Positions 1 to 8,193 of a stretch of DNA of 64,000 bases are shown here, piece after piece. The position numbers and the translations under genes are program-made. How positions within the stretch are numbered: position 1 is the first letter of the stretch; every line of letters begins with the position of its first letter. This DNA comes from Coprococcus aceti (GTDB taxonomy: Bacteria > Bacillota > Clostridia > Lachnospirales > Lachnospiraceae), in NCBI RefSeq assembly GCF_025567285.1, contig NZ_JAOQJT010000012.1, positions 1 through 64,000 on the forward strand, written 5' to 3'. The notes beneath the pieces were generated by a model. The model was not told the origin of the DNA. It worked only from the letters and a program-made list of their open reading frames with translations, and made no database searches.

Positions 1-139
1 TTTAACCAAAATATTTTTGCAACAATATGTGTCCTTAGGAGAAGAAAATGAGAAAGAGTTGCGAGAATTGTTTGTAAATGATAATACCAGAGAAAGCTTT
101 TTGAAAAAATTTGCTCAGATACCAAAGGATTATAGATAG
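1..139 (+). CDS. C-terminal end of an unrecognised protein (partial)
   Basis: An open frame enters from the left edge and ends at TAG 137-139, giving about 45 residues. The peptide is charged (for example ENEKELRELF) and ends in AQIPKDYR. No family is recognised from this tail. The start lies outside the window, so domain content and length cannot be judged. Confidence 0.4.
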   Translation, partial: LTKIFLQQYVSLGEENEKELRELFVNDNTRESFLKKFAQIPKDYR

Positions 140-228
140 TAATGTATATTACGAACGGAATGTAGATGTGTATAACTTCCAGTTTGTAGGGAACAACAGC
201 TAAGACAATTTTATAATAAAACAGCGTC

Positions 229-269
229 AGAGCATTTATGTGTAAAAGCATGAATGCTCTTTTTTTGTC
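229..269 (+). terminator. Rho-independent terminator
   Basis: AGAGCATT pairs with AATGCTCT around a loop of about 16 nt and is followed by a run of seven T. It lies about 90 bp after the stop of the partial gene at the left edge, which it probably terminates. A short open frame reads across it and is not regarded as a gene. Confidence 0.6.
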
Positions 270-348
270 CTTTCATGGACAAAGAACAAGAAAGCAGCTC
301 TTGGACAAATTGTCCAGAAGTTCAAATAAAAAAGAAGGAGGATACCTG

Positions 349-514
349 ATGTATAGCAAAAATGGTATTCCGTGGGTAAGACCACCCACACGGACAGGCA
401 GCATAGAGAAAATAATATCGGGAGGACAGAACAATTGTCGATGAATTGACGCAGGAGCCGTTCCAGACAGGAAAGGCGATTGTGACTGTCAGCGTAGATC
501 TGATTACTGCATGA
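349..514 (+). pseudogene. Short frameshifted coding remnant, unknown family
   Basis: A good ribosome site (AAGAAGGAGG) precedes ATG 349. The frame reads MYSKNGIPWVRPPTRTGS and stops at 442. A second frame continues with protein-like sequence (TIVDELTQEPFQTGKAIVT) to a stop at 512-514. The strong SD followed by two short coding-like pieces in different frames suggests a decayed gene. The family is not recognised. A genuine 31-aa peptide cannot be excluded. Confidence 0.3.
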
Positions 515-537
515 AAAATAAATTTTGTTGAGGTTAA

Positions 538-879
538 ATTGAGATTGACTTTGTATTGTATAAGGAAAGAATCTGCGAGACCGATTATACGGACGAAACT
601 TTTGAGACAGAAAAGATTACATTAGTGTCAAATCCTATTCACACAGGTTCCAAAGAACCAGTAGTGTGGTATCAGTTGGGAGAATTGATGAAAAATGCAA
701 AAAATCGTGTGAAGATCCACACGCCATATATTATCTGTAATGATATGATGTATAATACATGGGAGGAGATTGCAGAGAACGTTTCAGATTTTTCTATCAT
801 GACAAATTCAGTTGCGAATAATAGGAATCCATTTGGGTCTGCCGATTATGCGAAAAACAGAAATAGAATCCTGTTCTGA
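538..879 (+). pseudogene. Phospholipase D-like protein remnant
   Basis: The frame is open from 538 to TGA 877-879 but has no ATG; TTG 556 is the only early start. The peptide contains LVSNPIHTGSKEPVVWYQL and a segment ending in SADYAKNRNRIL. It resembles the stretch just before the first HKD motif of bacterial PLD/cardiolipin-synthase-like proteins, where a repeated YLKNKKRIL-like pattern is common. No HxKxxxxD motif is present because the frame ends before it would appear. At about 110 aa against an expected 400-500, it looks truncated at both ends. The PLD assignment is from memory of the family. Confidence 0.45.
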
Positions 880-897
880 TAAAGGAGGAAGAAGATC

Positions 898-1569
898 GTG
901 TTTCAAATATTAATTGTAGAAGATGATAAAGAATTAAGCCAGCTATTCCAAAAAGTGCTTGAGAAGAATGGATATCAGGTCAAAAGTGCATCGGATGGAG
1001 CACTGGCATTAGAAATATTGGATAAAGAGTATATTGATCTGATCATTTCCGATATTATGATGCCGGTTATGGATGGTTATGAACTGGTGTCGGAACTCCG
1101 TTCAGCAGGATATCAGATACCGGTACTTATGATCACTGCGAAAGGTTCCTTTGATGATATGCGCCAGGGATTTCTTTCGGGAAGTGACGATTATATGGTA
1201 AAACCGGTAAATGTGAATGAAATGGTTTTAAGAGTCGGAGCACTGCTTCGCCGTGCACAGATACTGAATGAACACAAAATTGTGATCGGTTCAACAGAGT
1301 TTGATTATGATGCAATGACGGTTACAACTGATAAGGAAAGTCTTGTTTTGCCTAAAAAAGAATTCCTGCTTTTATATAAGCTTGCAGCTTCGCCAGGCAG
1401 AACATTTACAAAACAACAGTTGATGGATGAAGTATGGGGATACGAGACGGAGGCAGACCCACATACGATAGAGGTACATATAGGAAGAATCAGAGAGCGT
1501 TTTAAAGATAACCCTGATTTTGAAATCGTAACAATGCGTGGAATTGGATACAAGGTGGTGAAAAAATAA
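898..1569 (+). CDS. OmpR/PhoB-family response regulator
   Basis: This is a 223-aa response regulator. It has an N-terminal receiver domain (about 1-118) with acidic pocket EDD at 8-10, phosphoacceptor D52 in SDIMMP, T80 and K102, then a winged-helix DNA-binding domain (about 125-220) ending in RGIGYKV. The GTG start at 898 follows AAAGGAGGAAGA. Its stop TAA overlaps the kinase ATG (TAATG), so the two are translationally coupled. With the FUSC-type membrane protein downstream it probably forms a three-gene operon. The signal is unknown. Confidence 0.93.
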   Translation: MFQILIVEDDKELSQLFQKVLEKNGYQVKSASDGALALEILDKEYIDLIISDIMMPVMDGYELVSELRSAGYQIPVLMITAKGSFDDMRQGFLSGSDDYMVKPVNVNEMVLRVGALLRRAQILNEHKIVIGSTEFDYDAMTVTTDKESLVLPKKEFLLLYKLAASPGRTFTKQQLMDEVWGYETEADPHTIEVHIGRIRERFKDNPDFEIVTMRGIGYKVVKK

Positions 1570-2612
1570 TGGAACAAAAGAAAGAAAAAGGATTGCGAAT
1601 CCGATCCTGTCTGACTGGTGCAATCTGGCTGGCACTTGTATTTTCAACAGTCATATCTGCTTTATTATTTGCTTTTTTGAATCATTTTTTTAATCTGCCG
1701 GGCAGCATACCTGTGCTTGGCTGGCTTTTGATTTTCAATACATTGATTGCAGGGCTGATCACTTCCTTTATTAATGCAAAGTTACTGGAACCAATTACCA
1801 GACTTAGTAAAGCAATGAAGGAAGTTTCTCAGGGAGATTTTGAACAGCATTTGGAAACGAACAGCCGTATAGCAGAAGTTGGAGAATCTTATCAAAGTTT
1901 TAACGTTATGACAAAAGAACTTCGTGCAACAGAGGTGCTGCAGATGGATTTTGTATCTAATGTTTCTCATGAGTTTAAGACCCCGATTAATGCCATTGAA
2001 GGATATACAATGCTGCTTCAGGGAGAAGAACTGTCTCCGGATCAAGAGGAATATGTAGAAAAAATCTTATTTAACACCCAAAGACTTTCCGGATTGGTTG
2101 GTAATATTTTGCTGTTATCCAAGTTAGAGAATCAGAATATACCAATGAAAAAAACAGAATATCGTCTGGATGAACAGATCCGCCAGGCATTTCTTTCATT
2201 GGAAACAAAATGGACAGAAAAAGAAATTGGTTTTCAGGTAGAATTGGAGGAAGTTAAATATACTGGGAATGAAGGACTTTTTATGCATATCTGGATAAAT
2301 CTTTTGGATAATGCGATTAAGTTCAGCCCTTCAAAGGGGACAATTACGATGTTTCTGAAACAAGAACAGGATTCTGTTAAGTTCATTCTGGAAGATGAAG
2401 GACCAGGAATAGAGGATGATGTAAAATCCAGAATATTTGACAAGTTCTATCAGGTAGATGGATCTCATAAAGCAGAAGGAAATGGCCTAGGTCTTGCACT
2501 TGTAAAACGGATTGTAGATAGTGCCGGAGGAACAATCAAAGCAGAAAACCGTGAATATGGTGGATGCAGATTTGTTATAGAGCTGCCAAAGCAGAAAGAT
2601 GAGATTATATAG
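1569..2612 (+). CDS. Sensor histidine kinase with HAMP domain
   Basis: This 347-aa membrane kinase has two predicted transmembrane helices (about 17-41 and 50-70) with almost no extracellular loop, then a HAMP region (about 70-120). The HisKA domain carries H134 in VSHEFKTP, and the HATPase_c domain has the N box (WINLLDNAIKFS), DEGPGI and GNGLGLALV. The very short loop suggests intramembrane or membrane-protein-linked sensing. It is the partner of the response regulator whose stop codon it overlaps. It may act with, or control, the FUSC-type protein 33 bp downstream. Confidence 0.93.
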   Translation: MEQKKEKGLRIRSCLTGAIWLALVFSTVISALLFAFLNHFFNLPGSIPVLGWLLIFNTLIAGLITSFINAKLLEPITRLSKAMKEVSQGDFEQHLETNSRIAEVGESYQSFNVMTKELRATEVLQMDFVSNVSHEFKTPINAIEGYTMLLQGEELSPDQEEYVEKILFNTQRLSGLVGNILLLSKLENQNIPMKKTEYRLDEQIRQAFLSLETKWTEKEIGFQVELEEVKYTGNEGLFMHIWINLLDNAIKFSPSKGTITMFLKQEQDSVKFILEDEGPGIEDDVKSRIFDKFYQVDGSHKAEGNGLGLALVKRIVDSAGGTIKAENREYGGCRFVIELPKQKDEII

Positions 2613-2645
2613 TTTTAAGATAAATTAGAAGATGGGAGAATTTAT

Positions 2646-3695
2646 ATGACATTTTATCAGGAGTTGCAGTTAAATCAGGCAGGTTCTAAAAACCTGTTGA
2701 AAAAGAGTGAAACACTAAAAGAAAAATTATATCATATGTGGGTATATCTGGTGAAGATAGCTGTTACAATGGCATTTTGTTTTTTCTTTGTTAGTATTTT
2801 CAGCATCCTATTTGGAAATGAGAACAGCATTGTAGGTGTAGTAGTCTTATTATGTCTCATGGTGTTTAGAAATGCGGATCTGGGGATCCGCACCGGACAA
2901 TCTACGGTGCTTTTGGCTTTGTTCTTTGTAATTATGACTGTATGTCCGCATTTAGCAAATCAGTCTTCACCGGTATTGGGAATGCTGTTAAATATTGCGG
3001 CACTGGCTGTGTTGATTCTGTTCGGATGCCATAATCCATTCATGTTTAATCAATCTACATTGGTTCTTGGGTATCTGCTGTTATATGGTTATGATGTTAC
3101 GGGAAAAAGTTATCAGATGCGATTAGTCGGAATGGCTTTAGGTGCAGCACTTACCTGCTTCGTATTTTATCGAAATCATAAAAACAGAAATTATAAAAGA
3201 AATCTGAAAGATCTGATACAAGAATTTGATATCACTTCTTCCAGAACAAAATGGCAGATATGTCAGATTTTATGCGTACCGATTGTCATTTGCATTGCAG
3301 AACTTTGTAATATGCCACGTGCAATGTGGGCTGGTATTGCGGCCATGTCCGTGATTTTGCCGTTTATGGAAGATATGCACTACAGAGTCCGTAAAAGGAT
3401 TGTCGGAAATATTGCAGGTGTTATATGTTTTACAGTATTATATTTTCTGCTTCCTTCGTCAATCTATGCATATATAGGAATTCTTGGTGGAATCGGTGTA
3501 GGATTTTCAGCACAATATGGCTGGCAGGCAGTATTTAACACATTTGGTGCTTTAGCCATTGCTGCAGAGACTTATGGACTACAAGGAGCGGTTAGTCTTA
3601 GAGTGATTCAAAATGTTTTTGGTGTTGTGTTTGCTTTAGCATTTTGTGTTATATTTTATTGGTTTATGTCTAAAAAAGATAGATATAAACAGTAA
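2646..3695 (+). CDS. FUSC-family (fusaric acid resistance-like) membrane protein
   Basis: This is a 349-aa polytopic membrane protein. Two blocks of hydrophobic helices (about 33-170 and 200-342) surround a basic cytoplasmic stretch (about 172-192). The repeated half with RAMWAGIAAMSVILPF and a following VRKRIVGNIAG is typical of the FUSC/aromatic acid exporter superfamily. Such proteins are thought to export aromatic or toxic acids. ATG 2646 follows GATGGGAGAA. It is 33 bp after the kinase gene, so probably part of the same operon and a candidate output of that two-component system. The substrate cannot be read from sequence. Confidence 0.75.
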   Translation: MTFYQELQLNQAGSKNLLKKSETLKEKLYHMWVYLVKIAVTMAFCFFFVSIFSILFGNENSIVGVVVLLCLMVFRNADLGIRTGQSTVLLALFFVIMTVCPHLANQSSPVLGMLLNIAALAVLILFGCHNPFMFNQSTLVLGYLLLYGYDVTGKSYQMRLVGMALGAALTCFVFYRNHKNRNYKRNLKDLIQEFDITSSRTKWQICQILCVPIVICIAELCNMPRAMWAGIAAMSVILPFMEDMHYRVRKRIVGNIAGVICFTVLYFLLPSSIYAYIGILGGIGVGFSAQYGWQAVFNTFGALAIAAETYGLQGAVSLRVIQNVFGVVFALAFCVIFYWFMSKKDRYKQ

Positions 3696-3765
3696 GTCAA
3701 ACACACAAACTATGGAGTCTTTAGTCGGTTTAATAAAATTTTAGATAGAAAATAAATCATTATAA

Positions 3766-3810
3766 AAAGATCCTGTTCATACTATGATATATAGAACAGG
3801 ATCTTTATTT
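3766..3810. terminator. Bidirectional terminator hairpin
   Basis: AAAGATCCTGTTC (3766-3778) is perfectly complementary to GAACAGGATCTTT (3794-3806). A-rich sequence lies on the left and T-rich on the right, so it can terminate in both directions. It ends the two-component/FUSC operon and overlaps the 3' end of the decayed ImmA-like gene on the minus strand. Confidence 0.8.
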
Positions 3811-4055
3811 AATTTATTTCGCCAGGAAATTGCTCTGAATCTCCATCGGCATATGATAAGCCTGGCCTCGTTCTGAACCATATCTTCGATTTCCTCATCT
3901 TCAATCAGCAGATCGGCAGCAAACAGATTGGCCTGGTATTTTGTATTATCCGTCATATTGTAGAGTGTATCGTCTTGCAGCTCATAAAACAATATCCTTT
4001 CAGTGTCTTATATCTGGAAGTTTCCCCGACAACAATGTTCATCTGATCCATGATC
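3777..4055 (-). pseudogene. ImmA/IrrE-like metallopeptidase remnant
   Basis: On the minus strand the frame contains KYQANLFAADLLIEDEEIED, which resembles the segment after the zinc motif of ImmA/IrrE peptidases (EREANxFAAELL). The HExxH motif is missing. Other frames carry protein-like pieces on both sides: MDQMNIVVGETSRYKTLKGY upstream and AYHMPMEIQSNFLAK downstream. This implies at least two frameshifts and an internal deletion. ImmA-type proteins usually come from mobile elements and cleave phage-type repressors, which fits the other mobile-element remnants nearby. Confidence 0.4.
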
Positions 4056-4259
4056 TCAAATGGATCTCGGGTTCCATATTATATATGTAAGTGTTTCATT
4101 TTTTTACATTAACGTGAAAAATATGGACGTGAAAAAATAAAATGCTATAATAAAAAGAATTGAGACAAAGCAGATGAAAATCTGTGACACAAAGCTAAAG
4201 GGCTTGTAAAACGAAAATATTGAAATGTGTTTTAATCGAAAAAATAAGGAATTTGACGT
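4056..4259 (+). promoter_or_regulatory. Upstream region of the chimeric lipoprotein/hybrid kinase pair
   Basis: This AT-rich stretch holds a good -10 (TATAAT, 4146-4151) without a convincing -35. ACGTGAAAAA occurs twice (about 4112 and 4128), once just upstream of the -10, and could be a binding site. Nothing else is evident. Confidence 0.3.
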
Positions 4260-4772
4260 ATGCAAAAAACAAAATGTTATCTGGCCGCATTGGTGTCTGG
4301 TGTACTTTTAGTAACTGGTATTTTGGCTGGATATGGACAATCTAAAAAAAACGATCACCTTACCGTGTATCTGTGGGAAAATCGTTTAATGAAAAATATT
4401 GCTCCTTATATCCATGAGCAGTTTCCAGATCAGGATATTGAATTTATTATTGGAAATAATGACACTGATTTATATAGCTATTTTAAAGAGCATGGTGAGT
4501 TGCCGATTGCATCTGGTATGAAAATAATTGTCAAAAACGAAGAAAACGGATTCTCATTAAAGGATATAACAATAAATGATAAAAAAATAGACACAGAAAA
4601 GGAATATTCCATTCTTCTTACGGATACGACAAAATCTATTTTGAAAAAAATTAATCCAAAATGTGCTGTTGAGCAAATAGGGGATACAACATTATCTAGT
4701 GCATGGATTGCGGCCATGTCAAATGGGCAGCAACCGTCAGCACCAGAAGACTATATAGAGGTTGAAAAATAA
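4260..4772 (+). pseudogene. Chimeric, truncated solute-binding lipoprotein
   Basis: This 170-aa frame has a secretion signal (about 1-25) ending in LAGY where a lipobox LAGC would be expected, so the lipid anchor is lost. Residues 33-77 (LTVYLWENRL to SYFKEHGELP) look like the start of a family-1 extracellular solute-binding protein. The text then changes abruptly to IASGMKIIVKN and a C-terminal half ending in SAWIAAMSNGQQP, resembling the last domain of a 5'-nucleotidase-type protein. A normal binding protein has about 400 aa. I read this as an internal deletion joining two genes. It overlaps the kinase start. It may still be translated, but its sensing role is doubtful. Confidence 0.5.
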
Positions 4773-7062
4773 AGTGCAAATAGAACAAGAGATAATTAAG
4801 AGAAAAAAAATAATAATGCCATTGTTTGTCATAATTTTCATTCTTTCAAGTTTTGTTTTTGTAAAGTTTCTGTTGAATAGGATGAATACATATATTGAGG
4901 TAAATGGAGAAATCAGTATGGAAGCTGTTGTCGAACAGATTCAACAGACCTATGATATGCAAGTGAGTGGATACTATAGACAGTTACATTTTGTTGAGGG
5001 CTATCTGTGTAAAGAGAAGAAAATATCCCTTGAAACAGAAAATAACCGAATCTTTTTTAATGCATGGGAAAAAGAATCTGAGAGTACACTTTTATTTATA
5101 CAGGAAAATGGAAAAGCTATAACCTCAGATGGAACAAAACTGAAAGTTGATATGCCTAGTAAGCTTTTGCTGGATTTGAGAAACGGATCTAATATTGGAA
5201 AATTGGTCGCTTTGGAATTTGAACAAGTGAAAAAAGACGGTTATTTGGTAGCAATTCCATGTCAGGAATATACGATTAATGGGGAAACTTATACAGCGAT
5301 TGGAACAGTGTATGATCATTCGAAATTAGACTCCATGTTAAATCTTGGAGGATATGATGGAAGTGCATATCTCTTCATGTTGGATGATGATGGAAATATT
5401 ACTTATACGAACCAGAAGGATGACATTTTTTTTCGAAATTATTCATTACTGAAACATTTGAAAAGTGATCATGCTATAACAGAAAAAGAGTTTGATTCTC
5501 TGAATAAAAAGATTGCGGGGGGAAAAAAGGGAGTAGAACTTATGGGGAAAGATGAGCCTTATTATTTGGGATATTGTCCGATAGAAAGCAACAATACGAT
5601 GTTGATTTGTATTGTAAAAAAAGCGACAGTAGATAATGTGTTGAAAGAATACCAGAAAACGATTGGGCTTACTACAATGCTCATGACAGGATTTATACTC
5701 TTGCTTTTTGCTGGATTATTCTACAGTATTTCCAGATTCAGTATTGCAAATCAAAAAGTTAAATTTGAAAAAAGAAACAATGAGCTTCAGGCAATGGCTA
5801 TAAGCGAAATGGAAGAAGCTAATAAAAATCTGAAAAAGGCTAAGAACATTGCTATTGAGGCTCTACAAACCGCTGAAAATGCAAATAAGGCAAAAACAGA
5901 TTTTTTATCCAATATGTCGCATGATATTCGCACACCTATGAACGCAATCATTGGTATTATATCATTAATCAGACATAATGCCGGCGACAAAGAAAAAGTT
6001 ATAGAGTATGCAGATAAAATAGCTATTTCTTCTCAGCATCTATTAGGAATTATTAATGATGTTTTGGATATGAGCAAGATTGAAGCTGGAAAAACAGTTT
6101 TCAAATATTCTGATTTTTCTATTCTGGATGCTATAGAAGAACTCAATACAATATTTCATTCACAGGCAAACGAAAAAAATCAGAGTTTTATAATCACAAA
6201 AGAAAACCTTAAACATGAGTGGGTAAATGGCGACAAGGTTCATCTGATGCAGATTTTCAGTAATCTGTTGTCTAATGCAATAAAGTACACACAGGAAGGT
6301 GGAATAATCCAGTTTATAGCAGAAGAAAGTGAGACAAACTCTTCTACATATGGAAAATATCATTTTATAGTCAGTGACAATGGTATGGGAATGTCTGCTG
6401 ATTTTAAAGAAACTATCTTTGACGCGTTTACTCGTGCAGAAAGTTCCGTAACAAACAAAATACAGGGAACTGGTCTGGGAATGGCAATCACTAAAAATCT
6501 GGTTGAATCGATGGGGGGAACGATTGAGGTTGAAAGCGAACCAAATCGCGGAAGTAGTTTTGAAGTAATCTTAAATCTAAAAATTGTGGAGAACAGAGTA
6601 GTTTCTTCGACAGAGCAGATAGAAATGCATGAGACAGATAGTGATATTCTGGATGGAATGCGCATCCTTTGTGCAGAGGATAATGAGTTGAATGCAGAAA
6701 TCCTAATGGAATTATTAAAGCTTGAAGGTGCAGAGTGTACTATTTGTGAAAATGGCAAAAGGATTTTGGAAGCATTTGAACAGTCCGTGCCCGGTGAGTA
6801 TGATATGATCTTGATGGATGTACAAATGCCTGTTATGAATGGTTATGAGGCAACGGAGGCAATCCGTAGAAGTTCACATGAACAGGCAAAGACGATCCCG
6901 ATTATTGCCATGACTGCCAATGCATTTTCAGAGGATATGCAGCACTCTCTCGCTGCTGGAATGAATGCTCATATTTCAAAACCAGTTGATATGAAGTTGC
7001 TGAAGAAAACCATAAGAAATATAAAACTTGGGAGGGAGGAAGCCCAATTTATTGATCAATAA
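4762..7062 (+). CDS. Hybrid sensor histidine kinase/response regulator
   Basis: This protein has up to 766 aa: TM helix 18-38, an extracellular sensor region of about 260 aa (dCache-like by size and context), TM 303-323, and a coiled coil (about 335-380). The HisKA domain has H387 in SNMSHDIRTPMN, followed by HATPase_c (N box SNLLSNAIKY, GTGLGMAI) and a C-terminal receiver domain (about 635-755) with AEDN, LMDVQMPVMNG and K in ISKPVD. The TTG at 4762 overlaps the preceding frame; GTG 4774 is an alternative four codons later. Kinases of this kind usually sit beside a periplasmic-type binding protein, consistent with the damaged gene upstream. No HPt partner is visible nearby. Confidence 0.9.
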   Translation: MKNKVQIEQEIIKRKKIIMPLFVIIFILSSFVFVKFLLNRMNTYIEVNGEISMEAVVEQIQQTYDMQVSGYYRQLHFVEGYLCKEKKISLETENNRIFFNAWEKESESTLLFIQENGKAITSDGTKLKVDMPSKLLLDLRNGSNIGKLVALEFEQVKKDGYLVAIPCQEYTINGETYTAIGTVYDHSKLDSMLNLGGYDGSAYLFMLDDDGNITYTNQKDDIFFRNYSLLKHLKSDHAITEKEFDSLNKKIAGGKKGVELMGKDEPYYLGYCPIESNNTMLICIVKKATVDNVLKEYQKTIGLTTMLMTGFILLLFAGLFYSISRFSIANQKVKFEKRNNELQAMAISEMEEANKNLKKAKNIAIEALQTAENANKAKTDFLSNMSHDIRTPMNAIIGIISLIRHNAGDKEKVIEYADKIAISSQHLLGIINDVLDMSKIEAGKTVFKYSDFSILDAIEELNTIFHSQANEKNQSFIITKENLKHEWVNGDKVHLMQIFSNLLSNAIKYTQEGGIIQFIAEESETNSSTYGKYHFIVSDNGMGMSADFKETIFDAFTRAESSVTNKIQGTGLGMAITKNLVESMGGTIEVESEPNRGSSFEVILNLKIVENRVVSSTEQIEMHETDSDILDGMRILCAEDNELNAEILMELLKLEGAECTICENGKRILEAFEQSVPGEYDMILMDVQMPVMNGYEATEAIRRSSHEQAKTIPIIAMTANAFSEDMQHSLAAGMNAHISKPVDMKLLKKTIRNIKLGREEAQFIDQ

Positions 7063-7065
7063 TCA

Positions 7066-7275
7066 CTAAAGAGAAATAAGAAGGACAAGAAACAAAAAAT
7101 ACTCATTGTAGATGATTCAAAATTTAACACTTTTGGATATCAATACTCTGTGCAGATAAAAGCGAAGGTGGAAAATGGTAGCCAGATGTATAGTCTGAAA
7201 CTGCATACATTGTGGTCTCCTATGAAGAAAGACGGATATATAGGAATCATTGGATATTTTGATGCTGTAAATTAA
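7066..7275 (+). pseudogene. Response-regulator remnant fused to unrelated sequence
   Basis: After the kinase stop the same frame stays open to TAA 7273-7275. It reads KKQKILIVDDSKFN, the characteristic start of a CheY-like receiver, and then runs directly into QYSVQIKAKVENGSQMYSL and a tail GYIGIIGYFDAVN, which are not receiver sequence. An SD-like AAGAAGGA precedes it but there is no usable start codon. It looks like a deletion scar that removed most of a downstream response regulator. Confidence 0.45.
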
Positions 7276-7730
7276 ATATGTAGATTATTAATCATAGAGT
7301 GTATGGATTCAATCAATTCCATATATGCATTTTATAGGTGAAAGAGATTATTATACAAACATACTTGAACGTTTTAAAAATTGTTTTCGATAAGTCGGAT
7401 TGTAAATTTTTGTGTTAATAAATTATGTGGAAAAGATACTCCGAGAATGACGTTTGGTAAATTGGTTTAACATGGTGGGATAAAGTAAAATATAATAATA
7501 CATCTTTTGTTTACGTTTGAATGTATTGACAACACCCTATAGTGGATATAAAAAGGCATGTAGTCTTATTTAGCATTATAAGGATAATGAAAAGTGTCAA
7601 CACTGTTGACATAATTATGATGGATGAACTATCTTAGAATTGTTTCCGCATGTACTATAATTAAGATGTCTTTAAAGATGAAGTCACAAGGGGGTAGGTG
7701 CATCTAGTACCGTGTTAATGTGCGCCTGAT
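7276..7730. other. 455-bp gene-free stretch with promoter-like and palindromic sites
   Basis: No coding sequence is supported. TTGACA near 7525 and another at 7606-7611 could be -35 elements with weak -10 boxes downstream. GTCAAC-ACT-GTTGAC (7596-7610) is a perfect 6-bp inverted repeat overlapping the second TTGACA and could be an operator. The stretch separates the kinase wreckage from the recombinase tail. Confidence 0.3.
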
Positions 7731-7856
7731 ACTTTGAACTTGCAGAAAATACTTGGTCACTCCAAAATTGACACTACCATGCAGTACGCAATGGTGAATC
7801 AGATGAAAAAGTGGTTGTTGCAAAAATTGCAACAACCACGAGGCATGGAGCAATAG
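7731..7856 (+). pseudogene. Tyrosine recombinase (phage-type integrase) C-terminal remnant
   Basis: The frame reads LQKILGHSKIDTTMQYAMVN, which matches the end of XerC/D-type recombinases: the LGH motif with the second catalytic histidine region and the catalytic Tyr in TMQYA. No N-terminal or core-binding domain lies upstream. After VNQ the sequence departs from family (MKKWLLQKLQQPRGMEQ, then TAG) and that part encodes a perfect DNA hairpin at 7811-7839. It is a dead integrase tail and evidence that a mobile element was once at this site. Confidence 0.65.
7811..7839. repeat. Perfect 13-bp inverted repeat with 3-nt loop
   Basis: GTGGTTGTTGCAA, then AAA, then TTGCAACAACCAC. The hairpin lies exactly where the integrase remnant stops resembling its family. 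There is no T run after it, so it is not a typical terminator. It could be a recombination scar or a small structured site. Confidence 0.7.
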
Positions 7857-7919
7857 AAGGAAAGCGGACGTTGGATTATAGTTGATGAGAATAAGAAGAA
7901 AGATTACTAATGAGACCAA

Positions 7920-8168
7920 GTGGACAGAAAAACCGAAGTCCTAAACTACCTGAAACAATACCCCAAGATGGCGAAATGGATGAATATATGCATTTGCTGT
8001 GGCTCAATGGGTTATAACCCGGATATGCCAGACAAGATTACTTCGAGAGATGGCAATGGGGAATATAATACTGTATTTTCAAGAAACATAAAGAAGTATT
8101 TTTCTCCACTGAGAGTAAATGACATGGGGATGTGCGCCATTTGTCAGAAATATTGGAGAAATAAATAA
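7920..8168 (+). CDS. Small Cys-rich protein, copy 1
   Basis: This is an 82-aa frame from GTG 7920; ATG 7968 is an alternative start. It carries a CxxC pair (CICCGSM) near residue 36 and another (CAIC) near 75, the pattern of a zinc-binding ribbon, with conserved-looking text between them. The function is not recognised. A near-identical copy lies at 10430-10681, and the similarity starts just after the GTG, so the N-terminal 16 residues are probably coding in both. It overlaps the upstream extension of the RhuM frame. It lies in a block of accessory genes next to integrase debris. Confidence 0.55.
   Translation: MDRKTEVLNYLKQYPKMAKWMNICICCGSMGYNPDMPDKITSRDGNGEYNTVFSRNIKKYFSPLRVNDMGMCAICQKYWRNK
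7921..8163 (+). repeat. Direct repeat (about 243 bp), copy 1 of 2
   Basis: The stretch matches 10433-10675 with only a few differences. It holds most of the small Cys-rich gene but little flanking DNA. The two copies lie about 2.5 kb apart in the same orientation and flank the RhuM, membrane-protein and 84-aa genes. Confidence 0.85.
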
Positions 8169-8193
8169 GTATTTGCAAAAGGAGACCTCTTAT

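Noticed and set aside
238..444. 68-aa frame starting before 349
   Set aside because: It reads through the terminator hairpin and has no ribosome site; only the part from ATG 349 has an SD.
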